DNA from: Marinisporobacter balticus
Lineage (GTDB): Bacteria > Bacillota > Clostridia > Peptostreptococcales > Thermotaleaceae
Direction of reading: 5' to 3'
DNA length: 57,903 nt
Assembly: GCF_004345705.1 (NCBI RefSeq)
Contig: NZ_SLWV01000024.1
Coordinates: 1 to 57,903, forward strand
The notes beneath the pieces are model-generated. The model searched no databases. It was given only the letters and a program-made list of their open reading frames with translations, and was not told the DNA's origin. A program made the position numbers and the translations under genes. Below, piece after piece: positions 24,885 to 33,909 of this stretch (position 1 is the stretch's first letter; each line of letters starts with the position of its first letter).

Positions 24885-24955
24885 ATTTGAAATTATGACA
24901 GTTATTCACTGAATCTGTCACTAAAATCCCTTTTTATACAGTCTCTATAGCCATC

Positions 24956-26533
24956 CTACATAAAAATAGATGTTCCTGGTCCTATTGGGAACTTTAAGAA
25001 ATACCAACCAATTAATAAGAGTGTAAATCCAACTAAATAAGCCAGAGAATAAGGCATTAGTAAGGAGATTACTGTACCTATTCCATTTTTTTCATTCTCA
25101 TCCGTCTTATATTGATCCATCAGACCAATCACAACTGGTATATAATAGGATAGTGGTGAAATAATATTTGTTGATGAATCTCCAATCCTATAAGCAAGTT
25201 GTGTTACTGCTGGCGATAATCCTAACATTGCAAACATAGGTACAAATATAGGTCCTAATATTAACCATTTTGATGAACCACTAATCATAAATAGATTCAC
25301 AAAGGAAGCAAGCATGATAAACATGATAATCAATGGAATACCACCAAGATTTAAGCTCTTTAATAAAGTTGCACCTTTTACAGCTAATACGGTAGTTAAA
25401 TTACTTTGATTGAATAAGTCAATAAACATAGCAGCTGGTAATGCTACTACTAAGAAGCTTAAACATCCAGCCAATCCCTTTTGCATCAATTTTGGAATAT
25501 CTGCTTCTCCTTTTATGACCCCAACCGTTTTTCCATAGCTTACCCCTACGATCAAAAAGAAGAAGAACAAAATGGGTACAACACTCTTTGTAAATGTAGA
25601 CTTTGGTAATATATTCCCATCTGCATTCCTAAAGAAAGAACCTTCTGGTACCGTCATCATAACAATCAATAAAATATATAATACTGCTGCTATTCCTGTA
25701 TTTCTTAGGCCTTTGCTTTCTTGTTCCGTTACAGTGTGTTCTTTTAGGATTGATTTATCTACAGCATCTGAAGAATCCCCTAAAAATTTTACAGTAAACT
25801 TTTCAGTAACGACTGTTGTAAGAAATGTAACTACAAATGTAGCTGCAATCATAAAATACCAATTAATCAGCGGATGGGTTGGTGCAGCAATACCACTACC
25901 CGTTGCAACAGATTCAGTAATTCCTGCCAAAAGTGCATCTGTTCCTGCAATCAAAAAGTTGGCCGTAAACCCTCCCGAAGCAGCTGCAAATCCTGAAACA
26001 ATACCGACCTTCGGATTTCGTCCTAAAGCCTTAAATATAGCCCCACCTATAGCCGCTGTAAAAATCATGCCCGCATCAGAAGCAAGGTTTGCATTGATTC
26101 CAACGATGGCCAATACTGCTGTTACCATGTAAGAAGGTGCCCCTAATATTGTTTTTCTCATAAATGCATTAATAAGTCCTGTTTGTTCTACCATTCCTAT
26201 GCCAAGCATCATTGTCATAATCAAACCTAATGGCGCAAATTGTACATAGGTTTTCACGAAATTTTCCATAAATGGACGCATACCGTCATAGCTTAATAGA
26301 TTTGTAATGGCTACGACTGTTTCTTTTGGTGCTTCTCCTGGATTTTTAGAAGCTGCTAAATAAGTAACGGATACTCCCATTTTCGCTAAAACAAATGATA
26401 AGATCAATACGGTTACTGCTAATCCTACAAATAGTGTGAACGGGTGGGGAAGCTTATTCCCAACCACCTCAATCCCTTTAATAAATTTCGCAAATCTTGT
26501 ATTTTTCGCCTCTACTTTTGCTGTATTACTCAT
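24956..26533 (-). CDS. AbgT-family transporter
   Basis: Integral membrane protein of 525 residues with about eleven to thirteen hydrophobic segments. Family features include GIGMVEQTGLINAFMRK, SDAGMIFTAAIGGAIFKALGRNP, a GGFTANFLIAGTDALLAGITE hairpin and SWKWL-like GSSKWLILGPIFVPM. AbgT of E. coli imports p-aminobenzoyl-glutamate, while MtrF-like members export antimicrobials. The neighbouring M20 amidohydrolases favour import of an acyl- or aminobenzoyl-amino acid. It follows the AbgA-like gene by 85 bases, in one probable transcript. Confidence 0.92.
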   Translation of the reverse strand: MSNTAKVEAKNTRFAKFIKGIEVVGNKLPHPFTLFVGLAVTVLILSFVLAKMGVSVTYLAASKNPGEAPKETVVAITNLLSYDGMRPFMENFVKTYVQFAPLGLIMTMMLGIGMVEQTGLINAFMRKTILGAPSYMVTAVLAIVGINANLASDAGMIFTAAIGGAIFKALGRNPKVGIVSGFAAASGGFTANFLIAGTDALLAGITESVATGSGIAAPTHPLINWYFMIAATFVVTFLTTVVTEKFTVKFLGDSSDAVDKSILKEHTVTEQESKGLRNTGIAAVLYILLIVMMTVPEGSFFRNADGNILPKSTFTKSVVPILFFFFLIVGVSYGKTVGVIKGEADIPKLMQKGLAGCLSFLVVALPAAMFIDLFNQSNLTTVLAVKGATLLKSLNLGGIPLIIMFIMLASFVNLFMISGSSKWLILGPIFVPMFAMLGLSPAVTQLAYRIGDSSTNIISPLSYYIPVVIGLMDQYKTDENEKNGIGTVISLLMPYSLAYLVGFTLLLIGWYFLKFPIGPGTSIFM

Positions 26534-26618
26534 GTAAATCCCCCCTTATACTATTTTTGATAAACGCTTCCTCAAAGCCTCCTTCCTCAACTTCAAAAAT
26601 ATTATGCATAAATTCAAA

Positions 26619-27899
26619 TCATTTTTGATGATTTAAAAATTGAATCAAGTTTTCAAAAAGATTTACAGCAATTTTTAATATTCTTTCATCAAAATCAAAC
26701 CATTCATTGTGATGTTGTGCAGCAATTTCTGTTCCTAATAATATGTAAACAGATTTTCCACCCATATCCTGCACCCTTTTGATCATTAATGTTACATCTT
26801 CACTGCCTCCAAAATAAATTTCTCTTTCAATCTCAACAACCCCCATAACATCCTTTGCCTGTTTTATCACTAAATCTACAAGTTCTTCATCACAAGTACA
26901 ATCTACAGCTTGACCCATTTTTTCTATTTTATAAGAAACATCATACATACGTGCTGTATTTTCTATTATTTTTACTGCCTTGTCATACATATACTGATTG
27001 AGTGTATGATTTAATCCTCTCGTTTCTAGTTTCATAAGTGCGCTAGGGGCGATTACATTTCGGCCTACCCCAGCCTGTAAAATCCCCACATTTATCCTAG
27101 TGGGTCCATCCTTGTGTGGCGGAATGGCATATAGATTGAGTACAGCGCTTGAAGCTGCAAGTAGTGCATTATTCCCTTCATTTGGTGCAGTTCCTGCATG
27201 GGCACCTTTCCCTGTATATGTAACATCCATCTTTGTTGTACATAAAAATCCCCAAGGCTTTGCAATAATTTTCCCAACAGTTATCCCCAAACCTATATGC
27301 CCGCTTAAAAAATAATCCACATCATCTAGTAAGCCTTTTTCAACAATGGCATTAGCCCCCCTTACCCCTTCTTCAGCAGGCTGAAAGATCAATTTTATTT
27401 TTCCTGTTAATTGCTCCTTATTTTTTATTAATTCGTGAGCTAATCCTAATCCTATTGCAGCATGGCCATCATGCCCACATGCATGCATCGCCCCTTCATT
27501 TTGAGAAGCAAAACATTCTTTATACGGGCGATGTTTATGATCTTCTATTTCTACCGCATCATTTGCATCTATATCAAATCGTAGGGCTGTTGTTGGTCCA
27601 TCTATTTTTGTATCAAGTATGGCCACAACCCCTGTATATCCGTCCATCCGATCAATCCACTTGGGGTTTGCCCCTTGACTTATCGCACGATCTATATGTT
27701 TTTTTATTTCTTCATCCTTCATTCTTCCCATAACCGCCGAAGGTTCAATCATTTCTTTTCCTAATAAAACTTCATATCCCAAAGTAGATAAAACCTCTGC
27801 AATTTTTGAAGAGGTTCGAAATTCAGTCCAACCCGTTTCTGCATATTTATGAAAATCTCTCCGATATGCAATTAACTTTTCTTCCAGTTTTTCATCCAA
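26619..27899 (-). CDS. M20D-type amidohydrolase, AbgA/AbgB-like
   Basis: Zinc amidohydrolase of 426 residues. The metal site is MHACGHDGHAAIGLG (Cys and His ligands) with FQPAEEGVRGA (catalytic and bridging glutamates) and a late HHNEWFDFDE. The N-terminal YRRDFHKYAETGWTEFRTS matches the p-aminobenzoyl-glutamate hydrolase group. It probably splits an imported N-acyl amino acid or p-aminobenzoyl-glutamate in the cytoplasm. It overlaps the next M20 gene by eight bases and precedes the AbgT-type transporter, an arrangement reminiscent of abgABT. Confidence 0.88.
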   Translation of the reverse strand: MDEKLEEKLIAYRRDFHKYAETGWTEFRTSSKIAEVLSTLGYEVLLGKEMIEPSAVMGRMKDEEIKKHIDRAISQGANPKWIDRMDGYTGVVAILDTKIDGPTTALRFDIDANDAVEIEDHKHRPYKECFASQNEGAMHACGHDGHAAIGLGLAHELIKNKEQLTGKIKLIFQPAEEGVRGANAIVEKGLLDDVDYFLSGHIGLGITVGKIIAKPWGFLCTTKMDVTYTGKGAHAGTAPNEGNNALLAASSAVLNLYAIPPHKDGPTRINVGILQAGVGRNVIAPSALMKLETRGLNHTLNQYMYDKAVKIIENTARMYDVSYKIEKMGQAVDCTCDEELVDLVIKQAKDVMGVVEIEREIYFGGSEDVTLMIKRVQDMGGKSVYILLGTEIAAQHHNEWFDFDERILKIAVNLFENLIQFLNHQK

Positions 27900-29148
27900 T
27901 GTAGTTCACCTCCGACATTTCCATCTTCTGTGTCATTTTCTTTTCATCCCCACTTAATAAATCAAGTGTAGCCATTGTCATCGTCTCTAAGCCTACTTGT
28001 AGCGCTTTTTCATCTGGATTAAATTTGGGATTATGAATAGGTACAAATTCTTCAGCGGTTATATCCTCTGGTCTACAACCTAGCCACATAAATACAGAAG
28101 GTACCTTTTGTGCAAAAAACGCAAAATCCTCTCCTCCCAAAGCAGATTGTGTAATAGGTACAAAATCATATTTAGGGTTATTTCTGATACTTTGTTCTAT
28201 CTTCTTTGATAACGCTGCATCATTGATAAGTGCAGGGTATCCAGATACGTATTTAAATTCGTATTTCCCTCCCATGCCACCTACAATCCCATGGATTAAT
28301 TCTTCAATCATTCTAGGTAATTTTTCTCTTACTTTTGGATTTAAATTTCTAACGGTTCCTTCAAGAACCACTTCATCTGGCACAACATTATACCGATATC
28401 CGCCATTTATTGTTCCTATCGTAATCACGCAAGCATCAAGAGAACTAATATTCCTTGAAACAATTGTCTGAAGTGCTACCATAAGCTGTGCAGCAATAAT
28501 CCCTGCATCTATTCCTTCATTAGGTGTAGCACCATGGGCACTATTGCCTTTAATTTTAATGAAAATCCTATCAGAAGCTGCCATCATTGGACCTTCTTTA
28601 AACCCTATTTCCCCAGACTTTAAAAATGGCCAAACATGTAATCCAAGCATACAATCTACCTTTGGATCATCAAGTACACCTTCTTCAATCATGCCTTTTG
28701 CCCCACCTATGGGATTATTTTCTTCAGCAGGCTGAAATATAAATTTTATTGTACCCTCAAATTGATCCTTAAGATCACGCATTACATGGGCAACCCCTAG
28801 TAATATGGCTGTATGCATATCATGTCCACATGCATGCATTACACCATCATGCTTGGATGCATAAGCTAACCCTGTTTTTTCTTGCATAGGTAACGCGTCC
28901 ATATCTGCCCTTAGGGCAATGGTCTTTCCACCTTTTTTCCCTTTTAATATGCCTACGACTCCTGTTTTTCCAACATTTCTTTTTACTTCTAGTCCAAGAT
29001 TCTCTAAAATATCTGCTACTTTACGCCCTGTTCGAACTTCATCATGCCCTAATTCTGGATGTGCATGGATATCTCGTCTATAATCAATCATTAATTCTTT
29101 ATAGCGGTTAGTAATTTCTCTAATTTCCTCTTTCACTTTATTCCCCAC
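27892..29148 (-). CDS. M20D-type N-acyl-L-amino acid amidohydrolase
   Basis: M20D enzyme of 418 residues with MHACGHDMHTAILLG, FQPAEENNPIGGA and the late GGEDFAFFAQKVPS loop. The family includes hippurate hydrolases, aminoacylases and N-acetyl-diaminopimelate deacetylases. Exact substrate is not readable. It is first of a three-gene run ending in the transporter. The frame starts from a GTG preceded by AAGGTGGGGAATAAA. A 36-base sequence shared with the uvrC upstream region lies 57 bases before the start. Confidence 0.88.
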   Translation of the reverse strand: MGNKVKEEIREITNRYKELMIDYRRDIHAHPELGHDEVRTGRKVADILENLGLEVKRNVGKTGVVGILKGKKGGKTIALRADMDALPMQEKTGLAYASKHDGVMHACGHDMHTAILLGVAHVMRDLKDQFEGTIKFIFQPAEENNPIGGAKGMIEEGVLDDPKVDCMLGLHVWPFLKSGEIGFKEGPMMAASDRIFIKIKGNSAHGATPNEGIDAGIIAAQLMVALQTIVSRNISSLDACVITIGTINGGYRYNVVPDEVVLEGTVRNLNPKVREKLPRMIEELIHGIVGGMGGKYEFKYVSGYPALINDAALSKKIEQSIRNNPKYDFVPITQSALGGEDFAFFAQKVPSVFMWLGCRPEDITAEEFVPIHNPKFNPDEKALQVGLETMTMATLDLLSGDEKKMTQKMEMSEVNYIG

Positions 29149-29204
29149 CTTCTAATATACCCTTCATTTTTTGCATCTTTATTATTTGTTTTGCGTGTTT
29201 CTTT

Positions 29205-29240
29205 TTTTCAAAAGTTATCAAGTATGAACGTTTTTTGTAT
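29205..29240. repeat. 36-base repeat, copy A (upstream of the M20D operon)
   Basis: Begins TTTTCAAAAGT and contains TATGAACGTT. It matches a segment at 34018-34053 at about 29 of 36 positions without gaps. Each copy lies 5' of an operon on the minus strand, so a shared operator is possible. A nearby palindrome GGTCATGACC is at 29255-29264. Confidence 0.5.
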
Positions 29241-29357
29241 TTGACACATATTATGGTCATGACCTTTTTAAGGGTATTCTATATTTTTTCATTAATTCCT
29301 TTATTTTCCGAAAAAATATATTTTTTTATAAAACACCCTTAAATATCTATATAAAGC

Positions 29358-29390
29358 AAAAAAAAACAAGGGAATATTCCTTTTCCCTTG
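29358..29390 (-). terminator. Terminator of the M20A peptidase gene
   Basis: Arms CAAGGGAA (29367-29374) and TTCCCTTG (29383-29390), then nine T on the minus strand. It follows the stop of the gene at 29408 by about 18 bases. Confidence 0.8.
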
Positions 29391-29407
29391 CTTGCTCCGC
29401 AACTATT

Positions 29408-30535
29408 TTATTTAAATAATGTAATCATAAATTCTCTCAATAAGTTCACCCTTGGTTCAATAGAATTAATCTCAAGATACTCATGAATACCATGTGCGCC
29501 TCCACCCACTGGCCCTAAAGTATCAACCGTAGGCACGCCCATAAAAGCAGTCAAATTTGCATCAGAACCGCCTCCAGTAGCTACCCATTCTATATGTATA
29601 TTTAATGTTTCTCCTATACCATCAATGATTTTATATAGTTTTCCCATTTCTTTTGATACCTTCATAGGTGGACGAAATCCTGGCTTTGTTATATTTATTT
29701 TGATTCCATTTAATTTTGGATTCTTTGCTAATTTCTCTACCGCTTCCTCTACTTTTTTCATTGCATTTTCAGTTTTAAACCTTACATCAACTACAGCATT
29801 TGCCTTTTCAGCCACTACATTAGGAACCGTGCCACCAGAAACTACCCCCACATTCACAGTTGTTCCTGCTTCAAGATCATTTAATTTATCGAGTTCCCCA
29901 ATCCAGTATCCAAGCTCAGTAATAGCACTAATTCCATCTTGTGGATTCGCTCCAGCATGTGCTGCTACACCTGTAAATTCAATATTATATTTTAAAATAC
30001 CTTTTCTTTCTTTCACCAAAGCGCCATTTTTTCTTGCAGGTTCTAAAACAACCGCATATTTGCTTTTTTTTGCAAGTTCTTTTATCCATTCTTTTGAATA
30101 TATAGAACTTATTTCTTCATCACTGTTCAAAGCAACACATATAGCAGGTAGTTTTTCGAACTTGTTAAAATTTAATGACTCCAGTACATAATACATAGAT
30201 AATAAAGCTGATTTCATATCTACAACACCTGGTCCATAAGCTATATCTCCTTTTATTGTAAAAGGTCTTTCTTTTGCCGTTCCTTCTGGAAAAACAGTAT
30301 CCATATGTCCTATTAATAATAGATCAATCTCTTTTTGATCTATATTTCTCGCTTCTAAACAGGGGCCTAAAGCTTCATCAAATTTATGCATCTTTACAAA
30401 CCATCCCATTTGCGCATATTTGTTTTTGAAAAATTCGGCTACTTTCTCTATTCCTTTAGGCGTAGTACTCCCACTATCAATATTTACTAATAATTCTAGC
30501 TCTTTTAAGTATTTGGTTAAATCTAATTTATACAT
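29408..30535 (-). CDS. M20 family metallopeptidase (carboxypeptidase G2-like)
   Basis: M20A-type dizinc peptidase of 375 residues. Metal ligands appear in LLIGHMDTVFPEG (His, Asp), YGPGVVDMKS (Asp) and LNSDEEIS (catalytic Glu, Glu). ATGGGSDANLTAFMG and GGAHGIHEY follow. It resembles glutamate carboxypeptidases (CPG2), which remove C-terminal glutamate from folates and p-aminobenzoyl-glutamate. With the AbgA-like enzyme and AbgT transporter nearby this supports a folate-fragment or acyl-glutamate route, but the substrate is inferred. It has its own spacer and terminator. Confidence 0.87.
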   Translation of the reverse strand: MYKLDLTKYLKELELLVNIDSGSTTPKGIEKVAEFFKNKYAQMGWFVKMHKFDEALGPCLEARNIDQKEIDLLLIGHMDTVFPEGTAKERPFTIKGDIAYGPGVVDMKSALLSMYYVLESLNFNKFEKLPAICVALNSDEEISSIYSKEWIKELAKKSKYAVVLEPARKNGALVKERKGILKYNIEFTGVAAHAGANPQDGISAITELGYWIGELDKLNDLEAGTTVNVGVVSGGTVPNVVAEKANAVVDVRFKTENAMKKVEEAVEKLAKNPKLNGIKINITKPGFRPPMKVSKEMGKLYKIIDGIGETLNIHIEWVATGGGSDANLTAFMGVPTVDTLGPVGGGAHGIHEYLEINSIEPRVNLLREFMITLFK

Positions 30536-30567
30536 ATCCCTATTAATCCTCCTACTAATTAATTGAA

Positions 30568-30586
30568 GGTAGACATTACGTCTACC
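30568..30586. repeat. Inverted repeat between the regulator and the M20A gene
   Basis: Perfect arms GGTAGAC and GTCTACC around ATTAC, 33 bases upstream of the M20A start. The minus strand has no good T run after it; the plus strand has TGCTTTTTTA. The 12-mer ATTACGTCTACC recurs near 33966, upstream of uvrC. It could be an operator or a weak terminator. Confidence 0.4.
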
Positions 30587-30721
30587 TCAATGCTTTTTTA
30601 TTTAATCTATTGTTAAAATAATAGATACATCTATTCCAAAAGTTGATGCTACAAGATAAGGCTATGTCCTTTTTCACTGTATTCTACATGATTCTTCTAA
30701 TTCCTCTTATATTCGCAAGTC

Positions 30722-32020
30722 TTATAGTAAAATCTCATAGATTTGTCTAGGTCTTCCTGCACTCGCTACACTTTTGGTAGCAATCACTTTTCCATACCCT
30801 GCATCTGTCATTTGTTTTAGGATTCTTCTACCACTTCTTATACTAATGCCTAAATAGTTCGCCAATTCTTCTGCATTCATTTTATTGCTTCCCATTTTTT
30901 CTATGATGGATTTTATTTTAGAAATATAGGTCGCACTTATTTTTATTTGTTCCGCCATCTCTTGCATTTCTTTATCGGTCACCGCTAATTCATAAGATAA
31001 CGCGCCGTCATTGTTTTCTTTTATAGGCCCTAAGATGTTTCCCTTTTCATCCACGATAAAGCAGCTGTTACGCTCTTCCTCTAGCGCATATCCTAACGCA
31101 ATACGTGCATTGGCTTCTGCTTCATGCACAGAATTTCCAAACCCAATGCCAGAAGCCAATTTAATTTTGGATGCATCCTGATATTGTAAATATTTTACAA
31201 GATCAAAATTCTCACACTTTTTTGCGATTGCACCACGGGTTGTAAAAATCAAATATTCATCTCTACCAAATGGAAACAGGGAACCAAAATTTTCTTGGGT
31301 ATAAGGAATCAACCCTTCCTCTAGCTTATTTTTTAACTTTAAAAATTCATATTGAGAAGACATGCTTTGTATTTTATTCTTAACCTTTACGATTTGTACG
31401 GCAATCTGTGTTCCTTTTATTTTTTCTACATCGCCTTTATAGATGGCTTTATTGACATGCTCCCGTATTAGAGAAGTGGTTGGATAGAGCTTATATACCG
31501 GCACATTTCTCTCCTTTAATTGCTCATATACTTTACTGATACATGTAATCGCGATATTTATTTTTTTTTCTTTCCATAGTTGATAATGAAAATCCAATAA
31601 TTCATCATAATCGATATCCTCAGAAAAAGGCTTCGCGAATCTCTTTTTCATTGGAATGTCTAATTCATTGATTACTTCATCGATTGCCATTTCATCAATG
31701 GTATCAAAGCTCATCTTTCTATAATCTATTCCCGAATCTCTCATTTGCCAAAATGCACGATACACACTTGTCCCTGTTCTTGGTATATATACAGCAGGCT
31801 TATGGATTACCCCTTCACCTTTTGCAAAAAAGTAGGGAACTTGCCCGGAAAACAGGAGTACATCTACCTCATTCTGATGCTTTTTTAATATTTCAATGGT
31901 TTCATTTTTATGTTTATAGGGATATGTCTTAATAAGAATTTGTTGATCCAACTTCTGCCCCACACTTTTAATCTTATCCACTGTATCAAAAGCCCCAACA
32001 ATGCCTAGTCTTAATTTCAT
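30722..32020 (-). CDS. Putative transcriptional regulator with C-terminal winged-helix domain
   Basis: Protein of 432 residues of no family I can name with confidence. The N-terminal 190 residues (MKLRLGIVGAFDTVDKI ... DVLLFSGQVPYFFAKGEG) look like a Rossmann-type sensory domain, distantly reminiscent of PrpR-N. The middle (FPFGRDEYLIF ... KLASGIGFGNSVHEAEANAR) recalls a degenerate nucleotide-cyclase/GGDEF-like fold without the catalytic motif. The last 60 residues (MNAEELANYLGISIRSGRRIL ... AGRPRQIYEI) form a helix-turn-helix with wing. It overlaps the uvrC start by four bases yet lies next to the M20/AbgT genes, which it may control. Confidence 0.6.
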   Translation of the reverse strand: MKLRLGIVGAFDTVDKIKSVGQKLDQQILIKTYPYKHKNETIEILKKHQNEVDVLLFSGQVPYFFAKGEGVIHKPAVYIPRTGTSVYRAFWQMRDSGIDYRKMSFDTIDEMAIDEVINELDIPMKKRFAKPFSEDIDYDELLDFHYQLWKEKKINIAITCISKVYEQLKERNVPVYKLYPTTSLIREHVNKAIYKGDVEKIKGTQIAVQIVKVKNKIQSMSSQYEFLKLKNKLEEGLIPYTQENFGSLFPFGRDEYLIFTTRGAIAKKCENFDLVKYLQYQDASKIKLASGIGFGNSVHEAEANARIALGYALEEERNSCFIVDEKGNILGPIKENNDGALSYELAVTDKEMQEMAEQIKISATYISKIKSIIEKMGSNKMNAEELANYLGISIRSGRRILKQMTDAGYGKVIATKSVASAGRPRQIYEILL

Positions 32021-33909
32021 ACTTTTCCTTCTTCCTCTTCAATTTTCCCCTGTTTCTTTAAAAAATGATCCTTTACAGCCTTTGCAGCACGCATATTCAT
32101 GCCATCAACAACACTTAGTTCTTCTACAGACGCTTTCTTTATTTTTTCAATCGATTCAAAATGTTTTAATAATGCAATTCTTCTTTTCTCTCCAATCCCT
32201 GCTATCTCTTCTAATACAGATTGGACCATTGTCTTTCCTCTCAAGCTTTTATGATACGTAATGGCAAATCTATGGGTCTCTTCTTGGACTCTTCCGATAA
32301 ATTGAAAGATATTTGTATTCTTTTGTATGTTGATGTTCTTGCCATTATAAAGTAAGTCCTTTGTTCTATGCCGATCATCCTTCACCATCCCAGCTGTAGG
32401 AATTTGTACGTTTAGTGCACTTAGTACATCTAATACGGCGTTTACATGGCCTACGCCCCCATCGATTAATAATAAATCTGGTAATTTAGAAAACTTTCCT
32501 TCTTCCTGTAAAATTCCTTTTTCTATCAAGCTTTCTTGCTCTTCTAATCCTCTTTTAAATCTCCTATAGATGACCTCCTGCATACTGCCATAATCATTGG
32601 ATCCTTCAATTGTCTTTATTTTAAACCTTCGATAATCACTATATTTGGGTTTTCCATTTTCAAACACAACCATTGAAGCAACTGAATCGATTCCTTGTGT
32701 ATTAGAAATATCGAAAGATTCTATTCTAAACGGTACTTTACTTAGTTCTAAGCATGTTCCTAATTCTTTTATAGCCCCTTCACTCTTTTGGCGATCTCTT
32801 ATAAGTTTTTCTCTGAATTGTTCTAAAACTTCTACAGCATTTTTATGAACGAGCGCTAATAAATCTTTTTTCTCTCCTCTTTGAGGAATTTTAACCCTTA
32901 CCTTTGATCCTCTCTTGTCCGTTAGCCACTGTTCAATTAAATCCGTATCATCAACCTCTTCTTGGATTAAAATCTCCTTTGGTACCAAAGCTGCTTCTGC
33001 ATAAAACTGTTTGATAAAAGCACTCACAATTTCCGCTCTCGTATCGTCATCACTCGCACGAATCATATAATTTTCCCTACCTATGAGTTTTCCCCCTCTG
33101 ACAAAGAAAACCATCACACACACGTCTTCTACCCCTCTCGCCATGGCAATCAGGTCTTGATCTATATCTGATGATGCGATAATTTTTTGTTTTTCCATCA
33201 AACTATGAATGGCATTGATTTGATCTCGGTAGATTGCCGCTTTTTCAAACTCCATATTTTTCGCAGCTTCCTTCATCTTTTCTTCAATCTTCTTTACTAA
33301 ATCTTCATGTTTTCCACTTAAAAATAGTAAAATCTCATCTATCATTTTCATATACTTTTCATGCTCTATGTCTCCACTACAAGGCCCTAAACATTTGCCA
33401 ATATGAAAATTTAAGCAGGGTCTATCTTTTTTATTCCCAATTTTCTTGTTACATGTTCTAACAGCATAAAATTTTTTGAGCATTTCAACTGTATGGTTCA
33501 CAGCCCCTACGTTTATAAATGGTCCAAAATATCTTGACTCGTCCTTCACAACACTTCTTGTTTTAAATACCCTTGGAAATTTTTCTTTTAGTGCTACCTT
33601 TATATAAGGATATTGTTTATCATCACGAAGGAGTACGTTATATTTAGGTTGATATTTTTTTATAAGATTGGCTTCGAGGATTAAGGCCTCTACCTCTGAA
33701 TCCGTTAAAATATATTCAAACTCCGTAATATTTTCAACCATAGCACGTACCTTTGCCGCTTGGTGTTTAAGTGACTGAAAATATTGCCTTACCCTATTTT
33801 TTAAAGAAATAGCCTTCCCCACATAAATGATTTCACCCGATTCATTTTTCATCAAATAAACCCCAGGGGAAGCTGGTAATTTCTTTAACTGCTCCTTTAT
33901 ATCAAACAT
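32017..33909 (-). CDS. uvrC: Excinuclease ABC subunit UvrC
   Basis: UvrC of 630 residues, the dual-incision nuclease of nucleotide excision repair. The N-terminal GIY-YIG nuclease is at residues 13-90 (SPGVYLMKN, IIYVGKA). A Cys cluster follows (CNKKIGNKKDRPCLNFHIGKCLGPC). The UVR motif (FEKAAIYRDQI) that contacts UvrB is near 210. The RNase H-like domain (FDISNTQGIDSVASMVVF) and C-terminal helix-hairpin-helix (GIGEKRRIALLKHF) complete it. Order uvrB-uvrA-uvrC on the same strand is preserved except for one gene on the opposite strand. Confidence 0.97.
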   Translation of the reverse strand: MFDIKEQLKKLPASPGVYLMKNESGEIIYVGKAISLKNRVRQYFQSLKHQAAKVRAMVENITEFEYILTDSEVEALILEANLIKKYQPKYNVLLRDDKQYPYIKVALKEKFPRVFKTRSVVKDESRYFGPFINVGAVNHTVEMLKKFYAVRTCNKKIGNKKDRPCLNFHIGKCLGPCSGDIEHEKYMKMIDEILLFLSGKHEDLVKKIEEKMKEAAKNMEFEKAAIYRDQINAIHSLMEKQKIIASSDIDQDLIAMARGVEDVCVMVFFVRGGKLIGRENYMIRASDDDTRAEIVSAFIKQFYAEAALVPKEILIQEEVDDTDLIEQWLTDKRGSKVRVKIPQRGEKKDLLALVHKNAVEVLEQFREKLIRDRQKSEGAIKELGTCLELSKVPFRIESFDISNTQGIDSVASMVVFENGKPKYSDYRRFKIKTIEGSNDYGSMQEVIYRRFKRGLEEQESLIEKGILQEEGKFSKLPDLLLIDGGVGHVNAVLDVLSALNVQIPTAGMVKDDRHRTKDLLYNGKNINIQKNTNIFQFIGRVQEETHRFAITYHKSLRGKTMVQSVLEEIAGIGEKRRIALLKHFESIEKIKKASVEELSVVDGMNMRAAKAVKDHFLKKQGKIEEEEGKV

